A stretch of 64,000 nt of DNA from positions 22,990 to 86,989 of the forward strand of contig JACIXC010000014.1 of NCBI GenBank assembly GCA_014360655.1. Reading direction: 5' to 3'. The notes beneath the pieces were generated by a model. The model had not been told where the DNA came from, ran no database searches, and saw nothing but the letters and a program-made list of their open reading frames with translations. Below, in pieces: positions 24,348 through 32,749 of this stretch. The stretch is from Actinomycetota bacterium (GTDB taxonomy: Bacteria; Actinomycetota; Geothermincolia; Geothermincolales; RBG-13-55-18). Position numbers and translations under genes: made by a program. Position 1 is the stretch's first letter, and each line of letters starts with the position of its first letter.

Positions 24348-25466
24348 ATGCAGGCGGTGATCCTGGTGGGAGGACAGGGGACGCGGTTGCGCCCCCTCAC
24401 ACTGACCACGCCCAAGCCCATGATGCCCCTGGTCAACAGGCCTTTCCTCGAGTTCCAGGTGGAACTGTGCCTGCGTCACGGCGTGCGTGAGATCATCCTC
24501 TCCACCTCCTACCTCCCGGAGGTTTTCCGTTCCTATTTCGGGGACGGGAGTCACCTGGGGGCCAGGATGATCTACGTCACCGAGGAGGAGCCGCTGGACA
24601 CCTGCGGGGCGGTGAAGAACGTGGAAGATCACATCCAGGGCACCTTCCTGGTCTTCAACGGGGACGTGCTCTGCGACGTCGATCTCACCACCCTCGTGGC
24701 CTACCATCGCGAGAAGGGCGGGAAGGCCACCCTCTACCTCACGCGCGTGGAGGACCCCACCGCTTACGGGCTGGTCCCCCTGGACCGGCAGGGCAGGATC
24801 CTCGAGTTCCTGGAGAAGCCGAGCTGGGACCAGGTGACCACCGACCTGGTCAACGCCGGCGCCTACGTGCTCGAGCCGGAGCTCTTGCAGCTGGTGCCCG
24901 CCGGTGAGCCCTATTCCTTCGAGCGGCAGTTCTTTCCGCGGTTGCTGGCGGACGGGGTCCCCATGTACGGTTTTCCCAGCGACGCCTACTGGATGGACAT
25001 CGGGACGCCCGCCAAGTACCTGCAGGCGCACTACGACATCATGCGGCGTCGCCTGCCGTTCGCCTTCGAGGGCGAAGAGATAAAGCCCTCGGTGTGGGTG
25101 GGTGAGGGGGTGGAGATCGACCCCCGGGCCTCCGTGTTCGGCCCCTGCGTCATCGGCCCCGGCTGCCGCGTCGCGCCGCACGCCCTCGTCTCCAGCGATT
25201 GCGTTCTCGGCCCGGGTTGCGTGGTAGGCGAGGGCGCCCACCTGGAGGGGGCGGTATTGCACGAGGGCTGCGTGGTGGGCGCGGAGAGCGTGCTGCGCGG
25301 CTGCGTCCTCTCCCGGGGGGTACGCGTCGGGGAGAGGGTGCACGTCAGCGACGGCGCGGTCATAGGCGGGGAGGTCGTGGTCGGGGACGATAACGAGCTC
25401 AGGTGTGGTATAAGGGTATGGCCGGGAGCGGTGCTCCCCCCGCACACCCTCAGGTTCCAGTCGTGA
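24348..25466 (+). CDS. Sugar-1-phosphate nucleotidyltransferase with left-handed beta-helix (GDP-mannose pyrophosphorylase type)
   Basis: 372 residues. The N-terminal Rossmann-like domain has AVILVGGQGTRLRPLTLTT plus PKPMMPLVNRPFLEFQVELC, the signature of mannose- or glucose-1-phosphate nucleotidyltransferases. FNGDVLCDVDL binds metal; EFLEKP and YWMDIGTPAKYLQAH complete the site. From about residue 250 hexapeptide-like repeats (VWVGEGVEIDPRASVFGPCVIGPG and onward) form a beta-helix. It most likely activates mannose-1-phosphate with GTP for the dehydratases beside it. The ATG at 24348 lies 7 nt after GGAGG. A related gene is at 29183. Confidence 0.88.
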   Translation: MQAVILVGGQGTRLRPLTLTTPKPMMPLVNRPFLEFQVELCLRHGVREIILSTSYLPEVFRSYFGDGSHLGARMIYVTEEEPLDTCGAVKNVEDHIQGTFLVFNGDVLCDVDLTTLVAYHREKGGKATLYLTRVEDPTAYGLVPLDRQGRILEFLEKPSWDQVTTDLVNAGAYVLEPELLQLVPAGEPYSFERQFFPRLLADGVPMYGFPSDAYWMDIGTPAKYLQAHYDIMRRRLPFAFEGEEIKPSVWVGEGVEIDPRASVFGPCVIGPGCRVAPHALVSSDCVLGPGCVVGEGAHLEGAVLHEGCVVGAESVLRGCVLSRGVRVGERVHVSDGAVIGGEVVVGDDNELRCGIRVWPGAVLPPHTLRFQS

Positions 25467-25558
25467 GCGGGATGCGGCTCCGTCACATGTTCGGGAAGGC
25501 ACAGGGGAGGCGCAGGGGAGGCACGTAAGAGAGGCACGTGGAAGAAGGAGGAAGAGAC

Positions 25559-26512
25559 TTGCGTATCCTTATCACGGGAATAACGGGTTTCGTGGGGAGC
25601 CACCTCACGGAGTACGCCCTCTCGCGCGGGGACGTGGAGGTGTTCGGCACGGTGCGCTGGCGGTCGCGCATGGAGAACATCGAGCACCTCGCGGACCGCG
25701 TGCGCCTCGTCGAGTGTGACCTGCGCGACGCCGCGGCGGTGCGCAGCGCCCTCGCCGAGGTGAGGCCGGATTACATATTCCACCTCGCGGCGCAGAGCTA
25801 CGTGCCGACCTCGTGGAAAGCCCCGGCGGAAACCCTCACCACCAACATCATCTCGCAGCTGAACGTCATGGAGGCCATGCGGGACCTCGGGCTGCAGGCC
25901 CGCCTGCACGTGGCGGGCTCCAGCGAGGAATACGGGCTGGTCTTCGAGCACGAGACCCCCATAACGGAGGAGAACCCCCTGCGGCCCCTGTCGCCTTACG
26001 CGGTGAGCAAGGTGGCCCAGGACATGCTGGCCTTCCAGTACCACCGCAGCTACGGGTTGGACGTGGTGCGCACGCGCGCCTTCAACCACGAGGGCCCGCG
26101 CCGCGGCCACGTCTTCGTGACCAGCAACTTCGCCAGGCAGATCGCCGAGATCGAGAAAGGCGTCAAGCCGCCCGTGATCGAGGTGGGCAACCTCAACGCC
26201 CGCCGCGATTTCACCGACGTGCGGGACATGGTCAGGGCCTACTGGCTCTCGCTGGAGAAGGGGCAGGCGGGAGAGGTCTACAACATAGGGTCGGGGAAGG
26301 TCTATTCCATCCGGGAGGTGCTGGACCTGCTCCTCTCCTACACGGAGCGGGAGATCGAGGTGCGGCCGGTACCGGAGCGCATGCGCCCCTCGGACGTGGA
26401 GCTCCTCGTCTGCGACTGCAGTAAGTTCCGCGCCGCGACGGGGTGGAAACCCGAGATCCCTTTCGAGAAGACCCTGCGGGACACCCTCGATTACTGGAGG
26501 GAGCGCGTGTGA
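25559..26512 (+). CDS. gmd: GDP-mannose 4,6-dehydratase-like SDR enzyme
   Basis: 317 residues. RILITGITGFVGSHLTEYAL binds NADP. FHLAAQSYVPTSWKAPAET, GSSEEYG and SPYAVSKVAQDML (Tyr-x3-Lys) form the active site. TRAFNHEGPRRGHVFVTSNFARQIAEIE is the classical GMD substrate block, and VGNLNARRDFTDVRDMVRAYW the C-terminal one. It should convert GDP-mannose to GDP-4-keto-6-deoxymannose. The TTG at 25559 is 7 nt after AAGGAGG and begins at the Rossmann strand; a GTG at 25538 has no comparable site. It is closer to canonical GMD than its paralogue at 22691. Confidence 0.85.
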   Translation: MRILITGITGFVGSHLTEYALSRGDVEVFGTVRWRSRMENIEHLADRVRLVECDLRDAAAVRSALAEVRPDYIFHLAAQSYVPTSWKAPAETLTTNIISQLNVMEAMRDLGLQARLHVAGSSEEYGLVFEHETPITEENPLRPLSPYAVSKVAQDMLAFQYHRSYGLDVVRTRAFNHEGPRRGHVFVTSNFARQIAEIEKGVKPPVIEVGNLNARRDFTDVRDMVRAYWLSLEKGQAGEVYNIGSGKVYSIREVLDLLLSYTEREIEVRPVPERMRPSDVELLVCDCSKFRAATGWKPEIPFEKTLRDTLDYWRERV

Positions 26513-26592
26513 GGCGTGGAACGAAGAAGGCATTTGGAAAATAATGCCATAGAAGGAAAGTGATGGGCCAAGAAGTCACGGGAGGAGATGAC

Positions 26593-27849
26593 ATGGAGCA
26601 CCACATCGCCGACCCCGGCCTGGCCGAGGAAGGACGGCTGAGGATAGAGTGGGCGGAGCGGGACATGCCCGTCCTGCGCCTCATCCGGGAGCGTTTCCGG
26701 CGCGAGAAGCCCCTGGAGGGGATGCGCGTGGGGGCCTGCCTGCACGTGACCACGGAGACGGCCAACCTGATGATAACCCTCAAGGCGGGTGGGGCGGAGG
26801 TGGCCCTCTGCGCCTCCAACCCGCTTTCCACCCAGGACGACGTGGCCGCCTCCCTGGTTACGCACCACGGCATCCCCGTCTTCGCCGTGCGGGGCGAGGA
26901 CAAGGACACCTATTACTCCCACATCAACGCGGTGCTGGACACGCGCCCCCAGGTGACCATGGACGACGGCGCCGACCTCATCTCCACCCTGCACGCGGAG
27001 AGGAAGGAACAGGCGCGCGAGGTGTGGGCGGGGGCCGAGGAGACCACAACAGGCGTCATCCGCCTGCGCGCCATGGCGGAGGCGGGGGTGCTCCTCTACC
27101 CGGTCATCGCGGTGAACAACGCCATGACCAAGCACCTCTTCGACAACCGCTTCGGGACCGGGCAGTCCACCCTGGACGGCATCCTGCGGGCCACCAACGT
27201 GCTGCTGGCGGGGAGAAGGGTGGCCGTTTTCGGCTACGGGATGTGCGGCAGGGGAGTGGCCTCCCGCGCCCGCGGCATGGGCGCCCACGTCACGGTGGTG
27301 GAAACCGATCCCCTGCGCGCGCTGGAGGCGGTGATGGAGGGGTTCCACGTGGGCACCTCCATGGAGGCCGCCTCCGCCTGCGACCTCTTCGTCACCGTCA
27401 CCGGGGACATCCACGTGCTGCGCCGGGAGCATTTCGAGGCGCTGCGCGACGGCGCCATCCTGGCCAACTCCGGCCACTTCAACGTGGAGATCGACATCCC
27501 CGCCCTGGAGGAGATGGCGGTGTCGCGGCGCCGCGTGCGGGAGAACGTGGAGGAGTTCGTGCTGCAGGACGGCAGGCGCGTCTACCTGCTGGCGGAGGGG
27601 AGGCTGGTGAACCTGGCGGCCGCGGAGGGGCACCCCGCCTCCGTCATGGACATGTCCTTCGCCAACCAGGCCCTTTGCGTGGAATACGTGAAGGGGGCCC
27701 ACGCCGACCTGGACAGGGTGGTGTACGACGTGCCCGAGGAGCTGGACCGGGAGATAGCCCGCCTCAAGCTGGCCTCCATGGGCATCGAGATAGATACCCT
27801 CACCCCGGAGCAGGAGGAGTACCTGACCTCCTGGGAGATGGGGACGTGA
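26593..27849 (+). CDS. ahcY: Adenosylhomocysteinase (SAH hydrolase)
   Basis: 418 residues. [31 protein letters not shown] and [12 protein letters not shown] form the substrate site. [33 protein letters not shown] and the NAD motif [20 protein letters not shown] follow, with [10 protein letters not shown] and a C-terminal tail close to the usual Lys-Tyr ending. It splits S-adenosylhomocysteine into adenosine and homocysteine, relieving product inhibition of methyltransferases. The ATG at 26593 lies after GGGAGGAG. mtnA follows 193 bp downstream, a methionine/SAM-recycling pair inside the polysaccharide cluster. Confidence 0.95.
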   Translation: MEHHIADPGLAEEGRLRIEWAERDMPVLRLIRERFRREKPLEGMRVGACLHVTTETANLMITLKAGGAEVALCASNPLSTQDDVAASLVTHHGIPVFAVRGEDKDTYYSHINAVLDTRPQVTMDDGADLISTLHAERKEQAREVWAGAEETTTGVIRLRAMAEAGVLLYPVIAVNNAMTKHLFDNRFGTGQSTLDGILRATNVLLAGRRVAVFGYGMCGRGVASRARGMGAHVTVVETDPLRALEAVMEGFHVGTSMEAASACDLFVTVTGDIHVLRREHFEALRDGAILANSGHFNVEIDIPALEEMAVSRRRVRENVEEFVLQDGRRVYLLAEGRLVNLAAAEGHPASVMDMSFANQALCVEYVKGAHADLDRVVYDVPEELDREIARLKLASMGIEIDTLTPEQEEYLTSWEMGT

Positions 27850-28042
27850 TGTAGCCTGATTGGTAGAACATGGTAACGGTCATGGCGGCGGCCATGCTGA
27901 TGGCCCCCGCGGGGCTCCCGCCGCTCCCGGGTTCGGCGGCATGGCTCATCCGCGCGGGAGACGAGGCGTTGAACGCGCGGTAGCGGGGAGGGCCGGGAAG
28001 GCCGCCGCGGCCGGAAAAGAGTTACGACGGGGGCGCGGGGAG

Positions 28043-29053
28043 ATGGCGGAGTTACGCGCGGTGGACTGGCGGGACGGCAGGGTGGTCATCCTGGACCAGA
28101 CGTTGCTTCCCGGCGAGGAAAGCTACCTCGAGATCGCGGACTGGCGGGAGGTCGCGGAGGCCATCCGGAGCATGAGGGTGCGCGGGGCTCCCGCCATCGG
28201 CATCGCGGCGGCGTTCGGGCTCGCCCTCGCCGCCGCCGCGGGCGGTCGACGTATGATGGAGGAGGCCGCGCGGGAGCTGGCGGCGACGCGCCCCACCGCC
28301 GTCAACCTCACCTGGGCCCTGGAGAGGGTGCGCGGCGCGGCCCTCGCCGCGGGGGAGGGCGGCGTGTACGAGCGCGCCCTCGCGGAGGCGGAGGCCATCG
28401 CCCGGGAGCAGGACGAGGCGGACCGCGCCATAGGGGAACTGGGGGCGGAGCTCCTGCCCGACGGATGTCGCGTCCTCACCCACTGCAACGCGGGGGGGCT
28501 CGCCACCTACTCATACGGCACCGCCCTGGGGGTCATCAAGACGGGGCACAGGCGGGGCAAGGTCCGTTTCGTGTGGGTGGACGAGACGAGGCCCCTGCTG
28601 CAGGGGGCGCGCCTCACGGCGTGGGAGCTGCGGCGGGAGGGCATAGACATGGCCGTGATATGCGACAACATGGCGGGACACCTCATGGCGCGCGGCGAGG
28701 TGGACGTGGTGGTCACGGGGGCCGACCGCGTGGCCGCCAACGGGGACACGGCGAACAAGATAGGGACCTACACCCTGGCCGTGCTCGCACGCCGCCACGG
28801 GCTGCCCTTCTATATCGCAGCTCCCTTGTCGACCCTGGACCTGGGCGTGCCCGACGGCTCCGCCATCCCCATCGAGGAGAGAGACCCCCGCGAGGTGACC
28901 GAGCTTTGCGGCGTGCGGGTCGCGCCGGAGGGGGTGGCGGCGCGCAACTTCGCCTTTGACGTCACCCCCGCCGAGCTGATAGCGGCGGTGATCACCGAGA
29001 AAAAGGTAGCCCGTCCGCCCTACGGGAAGAGCCTCCGGGAGCTCTTCTCGTAG
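28043..29053 (+). CDS. mtnA: Methylthioribose-1-phosphate isomerase
   Basis: 336 residues of the eIF2B-like isomerase family. RGAPAIGIAAAFGLALA, RPTAVNLTWALERV, and the catalytic Cys in HCNAGGLATYSYGTALG are present, with ETRPLLQGARLTAWEL and the Asp-containing GADRVAANGDTANKIGTY. It converts 5-methylthioribose-1-phosphate to methylthioribulose-1-phosphate in the methionine salvage pathway. The ATG at 28043 follows GCGGGGAG and starts shortly before the conserved domain; an upstream frame from 27860 is rejected as GC-rich noise. It sits behind ahcY. No other salvage gene is visible here. Confidence 0.95.
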   Translation: MAELRAVDWRDGRVVILDQTLLPGEESYLEIADWREVAEAIRSMRVRGAPAIGIAAAFGLALAAAAGGRRMMEEAARELAATRPTAVNLTWALERVRGAALAAGEGGVYERALAEAEAIAREQDEADRAIGELGAELLPDGCRVLTHCNAGGLATYSYGTALGVIKTGHRRGKVRFVWVDETRPLLQGARLTAWELRREGIDMAVICDNMAGHLMARGEVDVVVTGADRVAANGDTANKIGTYTLAVLARRHGLPFYIAAPLSTLDLGVPDGSAIPIEERDPREVTELCGVRVAPEGVAARNFAFDVTPAELIAAVITEKKVARPPYGKSLRELFS

Positions 29054-29105
29054 GGCTCCGGTTGAGGATATTGCACGGGATCCGGGCAGGGGAGGTCGGC
29101 GTGTT

Positions 29106-29186
29106 ATGAAAGAGGGAGAACCCGCCAGCGAAAGAGCGAAGGGCTTGAAGGGCGGGAACCGGGCAGGGGAGGTCTACGCATCATGA
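29106..29186 (+). CDS. Possible 26-residue upstream ORF overlapping the next start (ATGA)
   Basis: The ATG at 29106 follows GGGCAGGGGAGGTC, and the frame ends in TGA overlapping the ATG at 29183. The same initiation context (CCGGGCAGGGGAGGTC, 8 nt, ATGAAAG) occurs at both starts, as if the 5' end had been duplicated. The product, MKEGEPASERAKGLKGGN and onward, has no recognised domain. It could couple or attenuate translation of the downstream gene. Confidence 0.35.
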   Translation: MKEGEPASERAKGLKGGNRAGEVYAS

Positions 29187-30316
29187 AAGCGATGATACTT
29201 GCGGCCGGGCTGGGGACGCGCCTGCGCCCCCTGACGGAGGAGATCTCCAAGCCCATGGTGCCCATCGTCAACCGCCCGGTCATGGAACATATCGTGGAAC
29301 TCCTGGAGCGCCACGGTTTTCGCGAGATCTACGTGAACATCCACTATTACAGGGAGGTCATCAAGGAGTATTTCGGGGACGGGAGCAGGTGGGGGGTTTC
29401 CATAACCTACTCCGAGGAGGAGGAGCTCCTGGGCACAGCCGGCGGGGTCAAGAAGCTGGAGAATGAGCTGGGGGGCGATACCTTCCTGGTCATCAGCGGC
29501 GACGCGCTGACCGACCTGGACCTGACCGCCCTGTGGGAGTTCCACCGCGGGCACGGGGGGTTGGCCACCCTGGTGCTCACCCCCGTGGAAGATCCTTCCA
29601 AGTACGGCGTGGTCCTCACCGACGGGGAAGCGCGCGTCGTCGGCTTCCAGGAGAAGCCGCCGCGCGCCGAGGCGCGCAGCAACGTGGCCAACAGCGGCAT
29701 CTACGTCTTCGAGCCCGGGGTGCTGGACATGATACCGGCGGGCGAGTTCTACGACTTCGGCTCGCAGCTCTTCCCGCGTTTTCTCGCCGAGGGCGTGCCC
29801 TTCTACGGGTATACGCACGGGGATTACTGGAACGACGTGGGGAGCATCGAGGAATACAAGCGAGGGAATTTCGACGCCCTCACCGGCAAAGTCAAGGTGC
29901 ACATCCCCGGCGTGCACATCGGCGAGGACGTGTGGATAGGGGACGAGACGGTCATCGAGGAGGGCGTGGTCATGGTGGGCCCCGTGTGCATCGGCTCGCA
30001 CTGCCGGGTGAAGAAGGGCGCGCGCCTCTTCGGGCCCCTGATCGTCGGCGACCGCACGACGATAGACGAGGGCGCGATGCTCTACCGCGGCATCAAGTGG
30101 GGGGACGGGTATATCGGCAAGGACGCCCACCTCATGGACTCCATAGTGGGGTGGGAGGCGGAGATAGGCGACCGGGCGACCCTCCTGGCGGACACGGTGA
30201 TCGGGCACCGCAGCGTCATCGGGGAGGGGACCGTCGTCCACCCCGGCGTGAGCATCGTGCCGGGCACCGTCCTGGAAAAGGAGCTCCACTTCAGGGGGGA
30301 AGAAAACACGGAATAA
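29183..30316 (+). CDS. Sugar-1-phosphate nucleotidyltransferase with beta-helix domain
   Basis: 377 residues, paralogous to the gene at 24348. AMILAAGLGTRLRPLTEEISKP, MVPIVNRPVMEHIVELL, ISGDALTDLDL, GFQEKPPRAEARSNVANSGIYV and YWNDVGSIEEYKRGNFDAL mark the transferase. Hexapeptide repeats (VHIGEDVWIGDETVIEEGVVMVG and onward) form the C-terminal half. Enzymes of this layout act as glucose- or mannose-1-phosphate nucleotidyltransferases; which one cannot be decided. The ATG at 29183 lies after GGGGAGG and is preceded by a short uORF. It closes the polysaccharide cluster. Confidence 0.87.
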   Translation: MKAMILAAGLGTRLRPLTEEISKPMVPIVNRPVMEHIVELLERHGFREIYVNIHYYREVIKEYFGDGSRWGVSITYSEEEELLGTAGGVKKLENELGGDTFLVISGDALTDLDLTALWEFHRGHGGLATLVLTPVEDPSKYGVVLTDGEARVVGFQEKPPRAEARSNVANSGIYVFEPGVLDMIPAGEFYDFGSQLFPRFLAEGVPFYGYTHGDYWNDVGSIEEYKRGNFDALTGKVKVHIPGVHIGEDVWIGDETVIEEGVVMVGPVCIGSHCRVKKGARLFGPLIVGDRTTIDEGAMLYRGIKWGDGYIGKDAHLMDSIVGWEAEIGDRATLLADTVIGHRSVIGEGTVVHPGVSIVPGTVLEKELHFRGEENTE

Positions 30317-30633
30317 CCACGCCCGCCTCCCGGATCCCGGCACGCCCGGTGGCCACCCGCCCCCGCATCCTCGGGCCCAACCAGCGTGCGCGGTCAACGG
30401 GCCACGGGCACCGCGCCCGCGGTAGGCCGCATGGCGGTCACCCCCGCACGAGCCGCGTGCATACCCTCGGACCTGGTCCCGATGATGCGGTGTTGCCATG
30501 GCATCCGGTCACGCCACGCGCAGGCCTCATGCGTGCCCTCGGGCCACGCTCTCGCTCCCGTGAAAGCGGGATCATCATCGTTTCCGTGGGGAACCTCTCC
30601 TCCGGCGGCGTTCTCGCGACGGCCGCAAGGGTA
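30317..30633. other. Intergenic region, no gene seen
   Basis: About 320 GC-rich bases after the nucleotidyltransferase, without a credible ribosome-binding site, hairpin terminator or domain-encoding frame. It ends at a sharp AT-rich promoter island. Confidence 0.5.
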
Positions 30634-30661
30634 TTGACATATTATCTAACTTATATAATAT
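30634..30661 (+). promoter_or_regulatory. Strong promoter immediately upstream of comF
   Basis: A perfect -35 TTGACA (30634-30639) is followed 16 nt later by TAATAT (30656-30661), within a run of TATAAT-like words (30654-30659, 30663-30668). With the 16-nt spacing the start point would fall at about 30668, essentially at the comF ATG, predicting a leaderless mRNA. Confidence 0.65.
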
Positions 30662-30668
30662 ATATAAT

Positions 30669-31373
30669 ATGTTAGGACGGGGATCGCTTACGGAGCTGCT
30701 CTTCCCCACCCGCTGCGCGGGGTGTGGGAGGTACGAGGGCAGGCAGCTCTGCGCCTCCTGTCTCTCCTCCCTCCCCCTCATCCGGGGCCCGGTGTGCCTC
30801 CGTTGCGGCAAGCCCACCCTCCACGAGGTGGAGTGGTGCCTGCTCTGCCGCGGAAGGGTAAGGCACCTCGACTCGACATGCGCGCTTGCGAAATATGAGG
30901 AACCCCTGCGCTCCATCATCCACAAGCTCAAGTACGGCAACGGATGGAGGCTGGCCAGGCCGCTGGGTTTCATGGCGGCCGCCAGGCTGGCCCCGCTGCT
31001 TTCGGACGGAGAACCCATGGTGACCTTCGTCCCCATGCACGCGCGCAAGCGCCGCGCCAAGGGGTACGACCACGCGGAGGTGCTGGGCAGGGCGGTTGCG
31101 GCGGCTCTGGGCCTGCCCTTCGCCGCTCTCCTGGAGAGGAGCCGGGCCACCTCGCCCCAGGCGTCGCTGGATCACCGCAGGAGGAAGGGAAACGTGAGGG
31201 GCGCTTTCCGGGTCTCGCGGGGGCTGGAGGGCGGCGGTGAGGTGGTGATCGTGGACGACGTGATGACCACGGGATGCACCCTCGCCGAGTGCGCCAGGAT
31301 GCTCAAGAGGGCGGGGGCCGGGAGGGTGATCGCGTGCGTGCTCGCGCGCGACCTCGTACACTCCCTTTCGTAA
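30669..31373 (+). CDS. comF: ComF family phosphoribosyltransferase-like protein
   Basis: 234 residues. The N-terminal zinc ribbon has two CxxC pairs (RCAGCGRY, LCASC; VCLRCG, WCLLCRG). LKYGNGWRLARPLG and VTFVPMHARKRRAKGYDHAEVLG follow, then the PRPP-binding loop VVIVDDVMTTGCTLAEC. Homologues (ComFC) assist uptake of single-stranded DNA in natural transformation; Comf-like proteins also occur in non-competent species. No Shine-Dalgarno precedes the ATG at 30669 and the promoter abuts it. comFC followed by flgM and later hpf matches the order known from Bacillus. Confidence 0.9.
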   Translation: MLGRGSLTELLFPTRCAGCGRYEGRQLCASCLSSLPLIRGPVCLRCGKPTLHEVEWCLLCRGRVRHLDSTCALAKYEEPLRSIIHKLKYGNGWRLARPLGFMAAARLAPLLSDGEPMVTFVPMHARKRRAKGYDHAEVLGRAVAAALGLPFAALLERSRATSPQASLDHRRRKGNVRGAFRVSRGLEGGGEVVIVDDVMTTGCTLAECARMLKRAGAGRVIACVLARDLVHSLS

Positions 31374-31430
31374 AAACAGCGGGCGAAGTTGCCGATAAGT
31401 ATATGTGAGAACGCGAAGGAGGGGAGCGAG

Positions 31431-31685
31431 ATGCGCATATCGGACGGGGAGATAGAGAAGTCGCTCCGCCTCCTCTCCCAGCCTCCCCTCGCGCGCGGAA
31501 GGGGGGCCGCCGTGGACCGGCGGCTGCAAAGCCTCGTCCTCGACCGCATGCGGCTCGTTCCCGAGGTGAGGGCGGAGCTGGTGCGCCCCCTGAGGGAAGC
31601 CGTGGAGGAGAACCGCTACCTGGTCAGCGGCGAGAAGGTGGCCCACATGATGCTGGGCCGCCTGGTGGCTGATTCCCTGCGCTGA
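31431..31685 (+). CDS. flgM: FlgM-like anti-sigma-28 factor
   Basis: 84 residues. The C-terminal half VRAELVRPLREAVEENRYLVSGEKVAHMMLGRLVADSLR follows the FlgM pattern (two short helices, N-Y-x-V-S/D-x-E-x-I/V-A) that wraps the flagellar sigma factor. The N-terminal part is short and disordered-looking. The ATG at 31431 follows AAGGAGGGGAGCGAG; a TTG at 31389 is less likely. Its position directly after comF supports the call. In Bacillus flagellar genes follow flgM before hpf; here none do, so its sigma partner must lie elsewhere, or the gene is a relic. Confidence 0.65.
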   Translation: MRISDGEIEKSLRLLSQPPLARGRGAAVDRRLQSLVLDRMRLVPEVRAELVRPLREAVEENRYLVSGEKVAHMMLGRLVADSLR

Positions 31686-31726
31686 TGCCATCTTGGCACC
31701 CGCTGTCTGTCGTCGGGGATACGCAT

Positions 31727-31732
31727 TATAAT
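31727..31732 (+). promoter_or_regulatory. -10 element for the candidate raiA RNA
   Basis: A perfect TATAAT in GCATTATAATGTATAC places the start near 31739, at the 5' arm of the closing stem. No good -35 lies 16-18 nt upstream. Confidence 0.5.
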
Positions 31733-31738
31733 GTATAC

Positions 31739-31992
31739 ATGGAAGGCTTCGACCCGGGTCTGTGGTTGAAAGTCGATGCCAGCCGCAGGCGAAACGACCC
31801 ACGTAAGCCAACTATTGGTTGGTGAGCATGGTGCGGCTTAGGGGTAAGACCTGCCCGGTGGCGGAACCGGAGAAGCGTAGTAGTGGCGGACGCGGAGAGG
31901 TCCTACGCGGTATCCCGTTCGCTGCGAGCCGCTCAGCAGGCGAGTGTGGGGGCAAAGACCAGGTCAGCCGGGCCTCGAGGCCTTCCTCTTTA
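31739..31992 (+). ncRNA. Structured noncoding RNA upstream of hpf, candidate raiA RNA
   Basis: A noncoding stretch of about 250 nt lies between flgM and hpf (raiA). Its ends pair with each other: GGAAGGC (31741-31747) with GCCTTCC (31980-31986), continued inward by TTCGA/CCCGG against CCGGG/TCGAGG (31968-31979). A TATAAT sits just upstream and CTCTTT follows the closing stem. The interior has many GNRA-like and G-rich words. The raiA RNA family of Bacillota and Actinomycetota lies at exactly this place before raiA/hpf genes. The identification rests on location, size and the long-range stem, not on a covariance-model search. Confidence 0.6.
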
Positions 31993-32040
31993 GGCGGGGG
32001 ATGAGCGGTGGGGGTGCAAGGCGGCCGCGCGCCGCGCCGG

Positions 32041-32069
32041 TTGGCATCGGAAAGGACATATGTTAGTCT
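32041..32069 (+). promoter_or_regulatory. Promoter candidate for hpf
   Basis: TTGGCA (32041-32046), 17 nt, TAGTCT (32064-32069) with TG one base before the -10. The expected start near 32076 leaves a leader of about 125 nt to the hpf ATG. This would let hpf be expressed separately from the upstream RNA. Confidence 0.45.
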
Positions 32070-32201
32070 TATGCGCATTGGCGGAGAGGCCGCGCGGGGC
32101 TCGCCCGGCGTCCCTCCGTCGCGTGACAGGAAGTAAAGCCAGCCCATACCGTCCGCATGAGGGGTATGGGCGTTTTCGCGAGGGAGAAGGGAGCTGACGC
32201 G

Positions 32202-32747
32202 ATGCAGGTGATCGTCAAGGGAAAGAACCTCGAGGTGACGGAAGCGTTGCGCGAGTACGCCCTGGAGAAGGTGGGACGGGTCGGCAAGTACCTCGACCGC
32301 ATCATCAAGACCGAGATAGAGATGAGCGTGGAAAAGAACCCCAAGATACAGGAGAGCCAGGTGGTGGAGGTGACCATCTTCTCCAGCGGGCCGGTCATCC
32401 GCGCCAAGGAGTCGGCGAGCGACATGTACCAGGCCATAGACCTGGTGTGCAACAAGCTGGAGCGCCAGGCGCGCAAGGTGAAGAAGAAGCTCATCGACCG
32501 CTCCCACCACGCCCGCAACCCCTTCAAGGAACCCTCCGGAGCCCCGGAGGAGGGTGAGGAGAGGGAGCCCGTCATCGTCAAGACGAAGAGCTTCCCGTTG
32601 AAGCCGATGACGCCCGAGGAGGCCTGCCTGCAGATGGAGCTGGTGGGACACGACTTCTTCGTTTTCATAAACAGCGACACGGAGGAGACCAACGTCGTTT
32701 ATAGAAGAAAAGATGGGAACTACGGTTTGATCGAGCCCGGAGGGTGA
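32202..32747 (+). CDS. hpf: Ribosome hibernation promoting factor, long form
   Basis: 181 residues. The N-terminal domain (MQVIVKGKNLEVTEALREYALEKVGRV, QVVEVTIFSSGPVIRA, SDMYQAIDLVCNKLERQARKVKKK) binds the small-subunit decoding site. A variable linker leads to the C-terminal dimerisation domain IVKTKSFPLKPMTPEEACLQMELVGHDFFVF, ending YRRKDGNYGLIEP. Long HPF dimerises ribosomes to 100S particles in stationary phase. ATG 32202 is 8 nt after AAGGGAG; an upstream ATG at 32157 lacks a site. A structured RNA precedes it and secA follows after two HD genes. Confidence 0.94.
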   Translation: MQVIVKGKNLEVTEALREYALEKVGRVGKYLDRIIKTEIEMSVEKNPKIQESQVVEVTIFSSGPVIRAKESASDMYQAIDLVCNKLERQARKVKKKLIDRSHHARNPFKEPSGAPEEGEEREPVIVKTKSFPLKPMTPEEACLQMELVGHDFFVFINSDTEETNVVYRRKDGNYGLIEPGG

Positions 32748-32749
32748 GC

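Noticed and set aside
27860..28042. N-terminal extension of mtnA from 27860
   Set aside because: The extension is Gly/Arg/Ala-rich filler. ATG 28043 with GGGGAG begins at the conserved domain.
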